Shown: positions 43,813 to 52,907 of the stretch, piece by piece
Layout: every line of letters starts with the position of its first letter
Numbering within the stretch: position 1 is the first letter of the stretch
Assembly: GCF_003432035.1 (NCBI RefSeq)
Contig: NZ_QOHO01000062.1
Coordinates: 1-64,000, forward strand
Source: Lacrimispora amygdalina
GTDB taxonomy: Bacteria; Bacillota; Clostridia; Lachnospirales; Lachnospiraceae
Length of the DNA stretch: 64,000 nucleotides
Reading direction: 5' to 3'
The notes under the pieces: generated by a model
What the model was told of the DNA's origin: nothing
Database searches by the model: none
What the model saw: the letters and a program-made list of their open reading frames with translations, nothing else
Position numbers and translations under genes: made by a program

Positions 43813-43837
43813 AGACGGGGAAATTCGCCGTCTTTTT
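43813..43837 (+). terminator. Terminator of galE
   Basis: AGACGG-N-GAA (43813-43822) pairs with TTC-N-CCGTCT (43824-43833), one internal mismatch, followed by a T-run. Confidence 0.7.
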
Positions 43838-43888
43838 CTGTTGTTCGCTTCCTGAATACGATAATGAATAAAAATCTGTTTAAAGAGA

Positions 43889-43900
43889 GAACATATATTC
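43889..43900 (+). promoter_or_regulatory. Degenerate second LexA (SOS) box
   Basis: GAACATATATTC differs at one position from GAAC-N4-GTTC. It lies just upstream of the -35 box of the radical SAM gene, with its centre 58 bp before the perfect box at 43947. Confidence 0.45.
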
Positions 43901-43908
43901 GAAAATGC

Positions 43909-43937
43909 TTGAAATCTTTTAATAAGTATGCTAAAAT
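43909..43937 (+). promoter_or_regulatory. Promoter of the radical SAM DNA-repair pair
   Basis: TTGAAA (43909-43914), 17-nt spacer, TAAAAT (43932-43937). Confidence 0.65.
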
Positions 43938-43946
43938 CCTTATTAA

Positions 43947-43958
43947 GAACAAATGTTC
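43947..43958 (+). promoter_or_regulatory. LexA (SOS) box over the start site
   Basis: GAACAAATGTTC matches the Bacillus/Clostridium LexA site GAAC-N4-GTTC at all eight fixed bases, and a G follows as in the longer consensus. It begins 9 nt after the -10 box, where bound LexA would block initiation. Confidence 0.8.
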
Positions 43959-43969
43959 GAGGTGAAGAG

Positions 43970-45298
43970 ATGCTAATACAGGAAGCGTTAAGTGTTCAGG
44001 AAAAATTAGAGATATTATCAGATGCTGCCAAGTATGATGTAGCCTGTACTTCCAGCGGAGTGGACCGCAAAGGGAAGGCAGGAACCATCGGCAATGCCAG
44101 CAAGGCAGGTATCTGCCACAGCTTTTCGGCAGATGGCAGGTGTATCTCTCTGCTCAAGATATTATTTACAAATCAGTGTATTTACGATTGCAAATACTGC
44201 ATCAACAGATCTTCCAATGACGTAGTCCGTACTGCGTTTACACCGGAGGAGGTTTGTCAGCTTACCATACAGTTTTACCGCCGTAATTATATTGAAGGTC
44301 TGTTTCTGAGTTCCGGTGTTTTAAACAGTGCTGATTATACCATGGACCTCATTTACCAGACCTTAAAAAAGCTGAGGGAGGAGTATCATTTTCATGGTTA
44401 TATTCATGTAAAAGCAATTCCGGGAGCAGATCCGTTATTGATTGAAAAGACAGGGTTTCTTGCAGACCGTATGAGCATTAACTTAGAACTGCCCACAGCA
44501 GAAGGACTGAAAAAGCTGGCTCCCGGGAAGAACCGTGACAAGATATTAAAGCCCATGAAGCAGATTCAGAATGGAATCGTGACCAATCGCTATGAATTGA
44601 TGGAATATAAAAAGACTCCTGCTTTTGTACCGGCTGGCCAGAGCACACAGATGATCGTCGGCGCTACACCCGAGAATGACTATCAGATGATGATGGTAGC
44701 AGAGGCGCTGTATAAGAATTATGATCTGAAAAGAGTATTTTATTCTGCATTTGTGCCGGTTAATCAGGACAGCAGCCTCCCTGCCCTTCCGGGAGGCCCC
44801 CCGCTTTTGAGAGAACACAGGCTTTATCAGGCGGACTGGCTGATGCGTTTTTATGGCTTTCAGGCAGGAGAACTTCTTTCCGAAGAGCGTCCTAATTTTA
44901 ATGTTCTTCTGGATCCCAAGTGTGACTGGGCACTCAGGCATCTGGAGCAGTTTCCGGTGGAAGTAAACCGTGCTGATTATTTCACTCTTCTGAGAGTTCC
45001 TGGTATGGGAGTGAAGTCTGTGAAACGAATACTGGCTGCCAGACGGAACGGAATATTGGATTTTGAGGCTTTAAAAAAGATGGGGGTAGTACTGAAAAGA
45101 GCTCATTATTTTATTACCTGTTCTGGTAAGATGATGTATCCTGTAAAGATTGAAGAGGATTATATATCCAGCCACCTGGTAGGTGATGAACGGAGAAGTG
45201 TCTGGGATATCAGCTCTACAGCAACTTACCGCCAGCTTTCCCTGTTTGACGATACCAGTCTGCTGGCACCGGCAGGCTCCGGAGGAATTATGGTATGA
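43970..45298 (+). CDS. Radical SAM protein, putative DNA modification/repair (TIGR03916-like)
   Basis: A 442-residue protein. The radical SAM cluster motif CxxxCxxC is at Cys70, Cys74 and Cys77 (CIYDCKYC). A C-terminal helix-hairpin-helix DNA-binding segment follows (about 340-385, RVPGMGVKSVKRILAAR). This layout matches the family called putative DNA modification/repair radical SAM protein, which is always paired with the TIGR03915 protein encoded next. The chemistry is not known to me. The ATG at 43970 follows GAGGTGA; the frame extends back across the SOS box and cannot be real there. The SOS box adds independent support for a DNA-damage role. Confidence 0.85.
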   Translation: MLIQEALSVQEKLEILSDAAKYDVACTSSGVDRKGKAGTIGNASKAGICHSFSADGRCISLLKILFTNQCIYDCKYCINRSSNDVVRTAFTPEEVCQLTIQFYRRNYIEGLFLSSGVLNSADYTMDLIYQTLKKLREEYHFHGYIHVKAIPGADPLLIEKTGFLADRMSINLELPTAEGLKKLAPGKNRDKILKPMKQIQNGIVTNRYELMEYKKTPAFVPAGQSTQMIVGATPENDYQMMMVAEALYKNYDLKRVFYSAFVPVNQDSSLPALPGGPPLLREHRLYQADWLMRFYGFQAGELLSEERPNFNVLLDPKCDWALRHLEQFPVEVNRADYFTLLRVPGMGVKSVKRILAARRNGILDFEALKKMGVVLKRAHYFITCSGKMMYPVKIEEDYISSHLVGDERRSVWDISSTATYRQLSLFDDTSLLAPAGSGGIMV

Positions 45299-46074
45299 AG
45301 ACGGTATATCTTTGTGACAGCAGTATAGAAGGGATTTTAAGCGGTGTTTATACCGCGTGGGCCAGTAAGAAAGGTCACGACAATGTGATGCTGCGGCTTA
45401 AGGATGACGGTATTACCATGGAACTGTTCTGCCAGTATGAAGAGGTGCCCATTGATTCCCAAAAGTCTGATAAAGTGATAGCAGCAATTAGAACTAAGAT
45501 TTCCGAGGAAGCCTATGAAGTTGTTTACAAAGCCGCTTTAAGTAATGATTTGGATCGTGCAGATAAGATATACCGCTTTCTGATCTGGGGATTTCATACA
45601 GGAGCAAGTATTGTCAGCATGCTTCAGATTCAGGCTGTTTACGACATATTTCATATGTGCCGCTTTGTCGATAATGAGACACACCATCTGACTGGTTTTG
45701 TCCGCTTTTTGGAGATGGAAGGAGACTTACTGGTAAGCCAGATTGGCCCGAAGAATGACATAATTGTTCTTCTTGCACCACATTTTGCAGATCGCCTCTC
45801 AGGTGAGAACTGGGTAATATATGATGCAAACAGAAAAAAGGCCGTTCTCCATCCGGCATTCCGTCCCTGGTATCTGACCGATTTTTTGTCACCCCAATGG
45901 GAAGATAAGATTACAAAATCGGAAAAAGAGGATGAATACGAAGATCTTTTCAGACGCTTCAGGAAGAGCATTTCTATTAAAGAACGTACAAATCCGGTCT
46001 GTCAGCTTAATCATATGCCTCTCCGCTTCAGGCCATATATGCCTGAATTTTCCAATGGGATAAGGGATGTCTGA
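45295..46074 (+). CDS. Partner of the radical SAM repair protein (TIGR03915/DUF4130-like)
   Basis: A 259-residue protein that overlaps the radical SAM gene by 4 nt (ATGA). It starts with YLCDSSIEGILSGVYTAW. The C-terminal half (from about 85) contains the SAM-associated DUF4130-type region with RFVDNETHHLTGFVRFLE and HFADRLSGENWVIYD. In other Firmicutes this protein is the constant neighbour of TIGR03916 proteins and is labelled a putative DNA metabolism or repair protein; some relatives are fused to uracil-DNA-glycosylase domains. The overlap and shared SOS promoter imply a complex or two steps of one repair. Confidence 0.82.
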   Translation: MKTVYLCDSSIEGILSGVYTAWASKKGHDNVMLRLKDDGITMELFCQYEEVPIDSQKSDKVIAAIRTKISEEAYEVVYKAALSNDLDRADKIYRFLIWGFHTGASIVSMLQIQAVYDIFHMCRFVDNETHHLTGFVRFLEMEGDLLVSQIGPKNDIIVLLAPHFADRLSGENWVIYDANRKKAVLHPAFRPWYLTDFLSPQWEDKITKSEKEDEYEDLFRRFRKSISIKERTNPVCQLNHMPLRFRPYMPEFSNGIRDV

Positions 46075-46106
46075 CGGGGTTTGACAGTGATGTCAATATT
46101 TCTTGG

Positions 46107-46151
46107 AAAAAGCAGAAAAAGTGAGAAAATAGTTGCCTTTTTCTGCTTTTT
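46107..46151 (+). terminator. Terminator of the radical SAM pair
   Basis: A perfect 15-bp stem: 46107-46121 (AAAAAGCAGAAAAAG) with 46137-46151, loop 15 nt, T-rich descending arm. Confidence 0.8.
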
Positions 46152-46247
46152 AAGTTATCATAAATTTAATCCGGTTCCGGATATTCCAAGTGCATTTCTG
46201 CATGAATTTCCATTTTTATTTCCTTTATATTTGAAAGGAGCGTTTAA

Positions 46248-47789
46248 TTGTATAGTAAAGTTCATAGTATTGGTATTATTGGCGTAGAGGGGGTCCCGAT
46301 TCTTGTGGAGGCGGATGTCAGCGACGGGCTGCCTGGGTTCTCTATGGTGGGTTATCTTTCTTCCCAGGTAAAGGAGGCACAGGACAGAGTCAGAACTGCC
46401 CTTAAAAACTCGGGCTTTCGCATTCCTGCCAAAAAGATAACCATCAATCTCTCTCCTGCAGATATCAGAAAAGAAGGGACTGCTTTTGATCTTCCCATTG
46501 CAATTGCAATTTTATCTGCTTCTGGTATGATCCGGTCTTCTGGTTTGTCGAACTGTGTATTTTCCGGAGAACTGGGGCTGGATGGTACAGTAAAACCTGT
46601 GCCCGGGGCGCTTTCTATTGTTCTCGCTGCAAAAAAGGACGGAAAGACAGTATGCTATCTTCCCAGAGAGAACAGGGGAGAAGGATCAGTTACAACTGGT
46701 ATACAGGTTGTGGGACTGGATACCTTAAAGGATTTGACAGATTACTTAAATGGTATAAGAAAACTGCCGGAGTTCCCTGCTGATCAAAAGCTGCCTGGAT
46801 CTGCTGGAAAAAATTATGATGTGGATTTTTCAGACATAGGAGGCCAGCCGTTTTTAAGACGTGCCACTGAAGTTGCTGCAGCGGGAATGCATAACATTAT
46901 GTATATCGGTCCTGCAGGGACAGGAAAAACCATGTTTGCCAAACGAATTCCCACCATCATGCCATCTCTTTGTTTTGAAGAAATCATGGAAATCTCTAAA
47001 ATATACAGTGTTTGCGGTCTGCTTTCCGGGGAGAATCCCGTTATGAGTACCCGGCCCTTTCGCAGTCCGCATCATACCATCAGCCCTCAGGCACTTGCAG
47101 GGGGCGGACGCATTCCAAAGCCGGGAGAGTTAACTCTGGCTTCGGGCGGTGTATTATTTCTGGATGAATTGACCGAATTTCAAAAATCCACCATTGAGAT
47201 TTTAAGACAGCCTCTGGAAGAGGGGGAAATCACCATTACAAGAACTCACGGGGCTTATAGATTTCCTGCAAAATTTCTATTGGCGGCTGCAATGAACCCA
47301 TGTCCTTGTGGATTTTATCCGGACAGAACGAAGTGCAGATGTTCTGAAAGCCAGGTAAACAAATATCTGGGAAGAATCTCAAAACCAATACTGGACAGAT
47401 TTGATATCTGTGCTGAATCAAGTCCGGTCAGTTATAAGGATTTGAAGCAGGGAGAAAAAGGGGAAGCCTCCGCATCCATCAGAATCCGTATAGAGCAGGC
47501 AAGATCCATGCAGATGGAGCGGTTTAAGGGCACAAGAATACATTTTAACAGTTTTATGAAGAAAACGGATCTGGAACGATTCTGCTGCCTGGATAAAGCA
47601 GAAGAGCTGTTTCTAAAGCAAATCTATGAATCAATGGGACTCAGTGTCAGGGGATATGAGAAAATCCTAAAAATTGCAAGAACCATTGCAGATCTGGAAG
47701 GCGCTGAAAAAATGACAAAAAACCATCTGGCCGAAGCTGCCGGTCTGCGCAGCCGGGAAGGCAGGTTCTGGGGAGGTATTTATGGATAA
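46248..47789 (+). CDS. yifB: YifB/ComM-family Mg-chelatase-like AAA+ ATPase
   Basis: A 513-residue protein with a TTG start behind AAGGAG. The residues MYSKVHS-x-GIIGVEG are the usual beginning of this family, which supports that start. An N-terminal Lon-like domain (about 1-160, NLSPADIRKEGTAFDLPIA) is followed by the AAA+ core with Walker A GPAGTGKTMFAKRIP, Walker B GVLFLDELTEF, and the C-terminal Mg_chelatase domain (FCCLDKAEELF). ComM is a hexameric helicase promoting branch migration during natural transformation in other bacteria. It overlaps dprA by 8 nt, so both probably serve incoming DNA. Confidence 0.9.
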   Translation: MYSKVHSIGIIGVEGVPILVEADVSDGLPGFSMVGYLSSQVKEAQDRVRTALKNSGFRIPAKKITINLSPADIRKEGTAFDLPIAIAILSASGMIRSSGLSNCVFSGELGLDGTVKPVPGALSIVLAAKKDGKTVCYLPRENRGEGSVTTGIQVVGLDTLKDLTDYLNGIRKLPEFPADQKLPGSAGKNYDVDFSDIGGQPFLRRATEVAAAGMHNIMYIGPAGTGKTMFAKRIPTIMPSLCFEEIMEISKIYSVCGLLSGENPVMSTRPFRSPHHTISPQALAGGGRIPKPGELTLASGGVLFLDELTEFQKSTIEILRQPLEEGEITITRTHGAYRFPAKFLLAAAMNPCPCGFYPDRTKCRCSESQVNKYLGRISKPILDRFDICAESSPVSYKDLKQGEKGEASASIRIRIEQARSMQMERFKGTRIHFNSFMKKTDLERFCCLDKAEELFLKQIYESMGLSVRGYEKILKIARTIADLEGAEKMTKNHLAEAAGLRSREGRFWGGIYG

Positions 47790-48882
47790 TCTGGAAGAAC
47801 GGGAATGTCTGTACTGGCTTTCCCACATTCCGTTTCTTGGAGCGGTGAAAATAAAAAAGCTGCATGATTACATGGGAAGTTATAAGAAGATATATAATAT
47901 AGAAAGAAAGGAACTGGAAGGCTGCGGGCTTTTAAAACAAAGTGAGATATCGCTTTTGGAAGAACGAAAATCCCATATGAAATCCATTCGTATCCAGCTG
48001 GAACAATTAGAGAAAAGAGGAATACGCTTTATCCCTCATTTTGATCATGATTATCCAAAGCGGCTTCTATCTGTTTATGGATACCCTGTCGGGCTTTTTG
48101 TAAAGGGAAACCTGCCGCCAGAGGAGAAACCTGCCGCAGCTATCATTGGAGCCAGAAACTGTACCAATTACGGACGCCAGATGGCAGTATTCTTAGCAAG
48201 GGAGCTATCCGCTGCGGGAATATCGATTATCAGCGGTCTGGCAAACGGAATAGACGGAGCGGGACATGAGGGCGCTCTTGAGGCGGGGCAGGAGACGTAC
48301 GGCGTATTGGGGTGCGGAATCAATATCTGTTACCCAAAAGAAAATTACGGATTATACAGACGCATGGCAGACTGCGGAGGCATTATAACGGAATTCATGC
48401 CTGATGAAGCACCAAAACCTCAGAATTTTCCCATGAGAAACCGGATCATAAGCGGGCTGTCCGATGTGATTCTTGTAATCGAGGCCCGGGAAAAGAGCGG
48501 ATCCCTGATTACGGCTAATCTTGGACTGGAACAGGGAAAAGAGATTTTTGCCCTTCCGGGGAGGGTGACAGACCCCTTAAGTACGGGCTGTAACTGCCTG
48601 ATTTCGGAAGGGGCAGGTGTATTGCTGTCTCCGGAAACTGTGTTGGAATATTTTAAATTACAAAGCGGTAAAATATTAAGAGTTCATGAAAAAAATAAGA
48701 ACAGGCTTGCCAAAAAAGAAAAAATGGTGTATAGTTGCCTAGATTTGCAACCGAAGAATCTGGAAGAGATTGTGAGATGCAGCGGATTGTCTGTCAGCGA
48801 GTGCATGGGTGTCCTTTTGGAACTGGAATTAAAGGGCAGCATTATACAGACATCCCATCAATATTATGGTAAGAAACAATAG
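47782..48882 (+). CDS. dprA: DNA-processing protein DprA
   Basis: A 366-residue DprA. The Rossmann-like core (about 105-320) includes AIIGARNCTNYGRQMA, SGLANGIDGAGHEGAL and NFPMRNRIISGLS. An N-terminal SAM/HhH-like region and a C-terminal winged helix (about 310-366, VRCSGLSVSECMGVLLELEL) are present. DprA loads RecA on single-stranded DNA during transformation. The ATG at 47782 follows GGGGAGG. The order yifB-dprA-topA is conserved in Firmicutes. Confidence 0.94.
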   Translation: MDNLEERECLYWLSHIPFLGAVKIKKLHDYMGSYKKIYNIERKELEGCGLLKQSEISLLEERKSHMKSIRIQLEQLEKRGIRFIPHFDHDYPKRLLSVYGYPVGLFVKGNLPPEEKPAAAIIGARNCTNYGRQMAVFLARELSAAGISIISGLANGIDGAGHEGALEAGQETYGVLGCGINICYPKENYGLYRRMADCGGIITEFMPDEAPKPQNFPMRNRIISGLSDVILVIEAREKSGSLITANLGLEQGKEIFALPGRVTDPLSTGCNCLISEGAGVLLSPETVLEYFKLQSGKILRVHEKNKNRLAKKEKMVYSCLDLQPKNLEEIVRCSGLSVSECMGVLLELELKGSIIQTSHQYYGKKQ

Positions 48883-48896
48883 GCGAGGAGTTTGGT

Positions 48897-50966
48897 ATGG
48901 CGAACTGTTTAGTAATTGTGGAGTCACCCGCAAAAGTAAAAACTATAAAAAAGTTTCTTGGGGCGAACTATGAAGTAGATGCTTCCAATGGACATGTAAG
49001 GGATCTTCCCAAGAGTCAGATGGGAATCGATGTGGAACATGATTTTGATCCAAAATATATAACGATCAGGGGAAAAGGGGATATACTTGCAAAACTGAGA
49101 AAAGAAGTAAAAAAAGCAGATAAGATTTATCTCGCAACTGACCCTGACCGTGAAGGAGAAGCGATTTCCTGGCATTTAATGAAAGCTCTGAAATTAGATG
49201 AGCTGAAAGAAAAACAGGTATACCGGATCAGCTTTAATGAGATTACCAAAAATGCGGTGAAAACTTCTTTAAAAACTCCAAGAGCGATTGATATGGATCT
49301 GGTGGATGCACAGCAGGCCAGAAGAGTTCTGGACCGAATGGTTGGATATATGATCAGCCCTCTTTTATGGGCCAAGGTGAAAAGGGGATTGAGTGCCGGA
49401 CGCGTTCAGTCTGTGGCGCTCCGTCTGATCTGCGACCGGGAAGAGGACATCAATGCTTTTATACCGGAGGAATACTGGAATCTGGATGCGGACTTAAAGC
49501 AGGATGGAAGCAAGAAGACACTGAAGGCAAAATTCTATGGCGACAAGAATGGAAGAATTACCATTCATAATAAGGAAGAACTGGAAAACATACTTGCCGG
49601 ACTTAATAATAAAGAATACCAGGTCGATGAGGTAAAGGCAGGGGAACGGGTAAAGAAAGCGCCCATTCCATTTACGACCAGTACGCTTCAGCAGGAAGCT
49701 TCCAAGGTACTTAATTTTTCAACTCAAAAGACCATGCGTCTGGCTCAGCAGTTATATGAAGGTGTAGAGGTTGCCGGTCATGGCACCGTAGGTCTTATCA
49801 CCTATTTGAGAACTGATTCTACCAGAATCGCAGAAGAGGCTGATGTAGCAGCCAGGGAGTTTATTGAGAAGCAGTACGGCAGCCGTTATCTGGCAAACGG
49901 AGAACAGAACAAAAAAAGCAATGTTAAGATACAGGATGCCCACGAGGCGATTCGTCCTACAGACATTGCCCTGACACCGGTGATTGTAAAAGAATCCCTT
50001 CAGAGAGATTTATTCCGCCTCTATCAGCTGATCTGGAAGAGATTTGCAGCCAGCAGAATGCAGCCGGCCGTGTATGAGACTACCTCTGTGAAGGTAAAAG
50101 CAGGAAACTATTTATTTACGCTTTCAGCTTCAAAACTTCAATTTGATGGTTTTATGTCTGTTTATGTGCAGGAAGAAGAAAAAGAAGAAAACAATATTCT
50201 TCTTGGCAATCTGGAAAAAGGCAGTATACTTAAACTGGAGAAACTGGAAAACAGCCAGCATTTTACCCAGCCCCCCGCTCATTTTACGGAAGCATCGCTT
50301 GTAAAAGCAATGGAAGAACAGGGAATTGGACGTCCAAGTACTTATGCTCCTACAATTACAACGATAATAGCCAGACGGTATGTGGCAAAAGAAAATAAAA
50401 ATCTTTACGTGACAGAACTGGGAGAAGTTGTCAACAGTATGATGAAACAAAGCTTTCCCAGCATTGTGGACATTACATTTACTGCGAATCTGGAATATCT
50501 TCTTGATAAAGTAGGAGATGGAACGGTACAGTGGAAGACAGTTGTTAAAAATTTCTATCCTGATTTAAAGGATGCGGTTGATAAGGCACTGGTAGAACTT
50601 GAATCTGTTACCATAGCCGATGAAGTGACCGAAGAAGTTTGTGAACTGTGCGGCCGGAATATGGTTATTAAATATGGACCTCACGGGAAATTCCTTGCAT
50701 GTCCCGGTTTCCCGGAATGCAAGAATACGAAACCTTATCTGGAAAAGACAGGAGTTCCGTGTCCCAAGTGCGGCAAGGATGTAGTGATTAAGAAGACAAA
50801 GAAGGGCAGAATTTATTATGGCTGCGAGGCAAATCCTGACTGTGATTTTATGTCATGGCAAAAGCCTTCCACCCAGAAATGCCCTAAATGCGGTTCCTAT
50901 ATGGTTGAAAAAGGTAATAAGTTATTATGCTCCAATGAACAGTGCGGATACAGCACGGATAAATAG
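48897..50966 (+). CDS. topA: DNA topoisomerase I
   Basis: A 689-residue type IA topoisomerase. The Toprim domain (LVIVESPAKVKTIKKFLG, DPDREGEAI) is at the N-terminus. The catalytic tyrosine is Tyr303 (LITYLRTDSTRI). Three C-terminal zinc-binding repeats (from about residue 575) have CxxC pairs such as CELCGRNM, CPKCGKDV and CPKCGSYM. It relaxes negative supercoils behind RNA polymerase. It starts 14 nt after dprA with GCGAGGAG as ribosome site. Confidence 0.96.
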   Translation: MANCLVIVESPAKVKTIKKFLGANYEVDASNGHVRDLPKSQMGIDVEHDFDPKYITIRGKGDILAKLRKEVKKADKIYLATDPDREGEAISWHLMKALKLDELKEKQVYRISFNEITKNAVKTSLKTPRAIDMDLVDAQQARRVLDRMVGYMISPLLWAKVKRGLSAGRVQSVALRLICDREEDINAFIPEEYWNLDADLKQDGSKKTLKAKFYGDKNGRITIHNKEELENILAGLNNKEYQVDEVKAGERVKKAPIPFTTSTLQQEASKVLNFSTQKTMRLAQQLYEGVEVAGHGTVGLITYLRTDSTRIAEEADVAAREFIEKQYGSRYLANGEQNKKSNVKIQDAHEAIRPTDIALTPVIVKESLQRDLFRLYQLIWKRFAASRMQPAVYETTSVKVKAGNYLFTLSASKLQFDGFMSVYVQEEEKEENNILLGNLEKGSILKLEKLENSQHFTQPPAHFTEASLVKAMEEQGIGRPSTYAPTITTIIARRYVAKENKNLYVTELGEVVNSMMKQSFPSIVDITFTANLEYLLDKVGDGTVQWKTVVKNFYPDLKDAVDKALVELESVTIADEVTEEVCELCGRNMVIKYGPHGKFLACPGFPECKNTKPYLEKTGVPCPKCGKDVVIKKTKKGRIYYGCEANPDCDFMSWQKPSTQKCPKCGSYMVEKGNKLLCSNEQCGYSTDK

Positions 50967-51099
50967 GCAAATAGAAAAATTATTAAGAAAATCGAAAATC
51001 TTCAAAAAACTATTGTTATTTGAAAATAATAGTGTTAATATTTAATTATTAAAAGCGTTTTTCGAAATTTCACATCAATTATAAAGGAGGTTTTCGGCA

Positions 51100-51915
51100 A
51101 TGAGCGTACAGTTGTTGGACAAAACTAGAAAAATTAACAAATTATTGCATAATAATAATTCGCATAAGGTCGTATTTAACGATATCTGTGAAGTGCTTAC
51201 CGAGATCCTGAATTCCAATATTCTTGTTATCAGCAAGAAGGGTAAGGTGCTTGGCGTAGGTCTTACGCCTGACATCGAGGAGATTCAGGAACTGATTGCA
51301 GACCAGGTAGGCGGTTATGTCGATACTATGCTGAATGAACGACTGCTCAGTATTCTGTCTACAAAAGAAAATGTAAACTTGGAAACGCTTGGTTTTACCG
51401 GTGACGACATCAGAAAATATCAGGCTATTATAACGCCGATTGATATAGCAGGGGAGAGACTTGGAACTCTGTTTATTTATAAATCGGATTCACAGTATGA
51501 CATAGACGATATTATTTTAAGCGAATACGGCACTACTGTTGTAGGACTTGAGATGATGAGGTCGGTAAACGAAGAGAATGCAGAAGAAACCAGAAAGGTA
51601 CAGATTGTGAAATCAGCCATCAGCACCTTATCCTTCTCGGAACTGGAAGCGATCACGCATATCTTCGAGGAACTGGATGGAAATGAAGGCATTCTTGTCG
51701 CAAGCAAAATTGCAGACCGTGTTGGGATTACCCGTTCTGTTATTGTCAATGCGCTGCGGAAGTTTGAAAGTGCCGGTGTCATCGAATCCAGATCTTCCGG
51801 TATGAAAGGTACTTACATTAAGGTCCTGAATGATGTGGTATTTGATGAACTGAAATCCATCAAGGCAGGCAATACAAAAATCATTCCGGAACGCAGGGAC
51901 ATAAAAGATTTATAG
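51100..51915 (+). CDS. codY: Global GTP/branched-chain amino acid-responsive regulator CodY
   Basis: A 271-residue CodY of slightly above usual length. The N-terminal GAF domain (1-155) binds Ile/Val/Leu, with GDDIRKYQAIITPIDI-like segments. The C-terminal winged helix has the hallmark ILVASKIADRVGITRSVIVN followed by ALRKFESAGVIES. CodY represses amino-acid uptake and biosynthesis genes when nutrients are rich; the opp operon 2 kb downstream is a typical target, although I saw no good CodY box there. The ATG follows AAGGAGG. A weak promoter (TTGTTA 51013, TAATAT 51036) precedes it. Confidence 0.95.
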   Translation: MSVQLLDKTRKINKLLHNNNSHKVVFNDICEVLTEILNSNILVISKKGKVLGVGLTPDIEEIQELIADQVGGYVDTMLNERLLSILSTKENVNLETLGFTGDDIRKYQAIITPIDIAGERLGTLFIYKSDSQYDIDDIILSEYGTTVVGLEMMRSVNEENAEETRKVQIVKSAISTLSFSELEAITHIFEELDGNEGILVASKIADRVGITRSVIVNALRKFESAGVIESRSSGMKGTYIKVLNDVVFDELKSIKAGNTKIIPERRDIKDL

Positions 51916-51932
51916 TGCATAGAAATGCTTGA

Positions 51933-51963
51933 AAAAGGTGATCAGCAATGATTACCTTTTTTT
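51933..51963 (+). terminator. Intrinsic terminator of codY
   Basis: AAAAGGTGATCA (51933-51944), GCAA loop, TGATTACCTTTT (51949-51960) with one G-T pair, then further T residues. Confidence 0.88.
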
Positions 51964-52015
51964 GCGGATAAAGGACAGAAATCTTCTGATTTGGACATGA
52001 AATATAAAAAATTAC

Positions 52016-52044
52016 TTGCATCGTTAAAAATATTATGCTATACT
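52016..52044 (+). promoter_or_regulatory. Promoter of rpsB-tsf
   Basis: TTGCAT (52016-52021), 17-nt spacer, TATACT (52039-52044) with an extended -10 TG at 52036-52037. Confidence 0.75.
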
Positions 52045-52050
52045 AGCAAG

Positions 52051-52153
52051 GCTTACAAAAAACACGTCTGCGGATTCCAGAGGAAGGTGCCGGGATATGG
52101 TCTCCTCGGAAGCAAGAGAAACGGACGGAAGTAAAACCAATGGAGGTAATAAC
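52051..52153 (+). ncRNA. Structured 5' leader of rpsB
   Basis: About 103 nt lie between the inferred start and the rpsB ATG. GTCTG (52066-52070) can pair with CGGAC (52122-52126), enclosing two hairpins: TTCC/GGAA (52075-52078 with 52082-52085) and CCGGG/CTCGG (52090-52094 with 52105-52109). This is a three-way-junction shape, as expected for a ribosomal-protein autoregulatory leader. I do not recognise it as a named RNA family. Confidence 0.4.
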
Positions 52154-52894
52154 ATGAGTGTTATTTCAATGAAGCAGCTTTTAGAAGCTGGCGTGCACTT
52201 CGGTCATCAGACCAGAAGATGGAACCCTAAGATGGCTCCGTATATTTACACAGAGAGAAACGGTATCTACATCATCGACTTACAGAAGTCTGTTGTAAAA
52301 GTAGATGAAGCTTATAAGGCAGTATCTGATATTGCTGCAGAAGGCGGAAAAATCCTTTTTGTTGGTACAAAGAAACAGGCTCAGGATGCCATCAAATCTG
52401 AGGCAGAGCGCTGCGGTATGTACTTCGTAAACGAAAGATGGCTGGGCGGTATGCTGACAAACTTCAAGACAATCCAGTCCAGAGTTGCAAGATTAAAGCA
52501 GATTGAGACCATGTCTCAGGATGGTACATTTGATGTGCTTCCTAAGAAAGAAGTAATTGCTCTTAAGAAAGAATGGGAAAAGTTAGAGAAGAATTTAGGC
52601 GGAATCAAAGATATGAAGAAGGTTCCGGATGCGATTTTTGTTGTAGATCCCAAGAAAGAAAGAATCTGCGTTCAGGAAGCTCACACACTGGGCATTCCGT
52701 TAATCGGCATTGCTGATACAAACTGTGATCCTGAAGAACTTGATTTCGTAATCCCAGGTAATGATGATGCGATTAGAGCTGTCAAGTTAATTGTATCCAA
52801 GATGGCAGACGCAGTAATCGAAGCAAACCAGGGCGAGGCAGTAGCTGAGGAAGCAGAAGCAGCTCAGGAGTTAGAAGAGACTGTAGAAGCTTAA
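52154..52894 (+). CDS. rpsB: 30S ribosomal protein S2
   Basis: A 246-residue S2 protein. It has [20 protein letters not shown] at the start, [20 protein letters not shown] in the middle, and [14 protein letters not shown] with the PGNDDAIRA strand near the C-terminus, followed by an acidic Glu/Ala tail typical of clostridial S2. The ATG at 52154 follows TGGAGGT; the open frame upstream to 52097 overlaps the structured leader. It forms an operon with tsf, separated by a hairpin region that may limit read-through. Confidence 0.96.
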   Translation: MSVISMKQLLEAGVHFGHQTRRWNPKMAPYIYTERNGIYIIDLQKSVVKVDEAYKAVSDIAAEGGKILFVGTKKQAQDAIKSEAERCGMYFVNERWLGGMLTNFKTIQSRVARLKQIETMSQDGTFDVLPKKEVIALKKEWEKLEKNLGGIKDMKKVPDAIFVVDPKKERICVQEAHTLGIPLIGIADTNCDPEELDFVIPGNDDAIRAVKLIVSKMADAVIEANQGEAVAEEAEAAQELEETVEA

Positions 52895-52907
52895 GATTCA
52901 GACGAAC

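Noticed and set aside
46081-46287. 68-residue plus-strand ORF upstream of yifB
   Set aside because: It spans a terminator hairpin and the yifB ribosome site and has no protein-like composition; it overlaps the yifB start in another frame.
51009-51090. Possible CodY box before codY (TTTGAAAATAAT and TTTTTCGAAATTTC)
   Set aside because: Both differ from AATTTTCWGAAAATT at about five or more positions, so autoregulation cannot be claimed from sequence.
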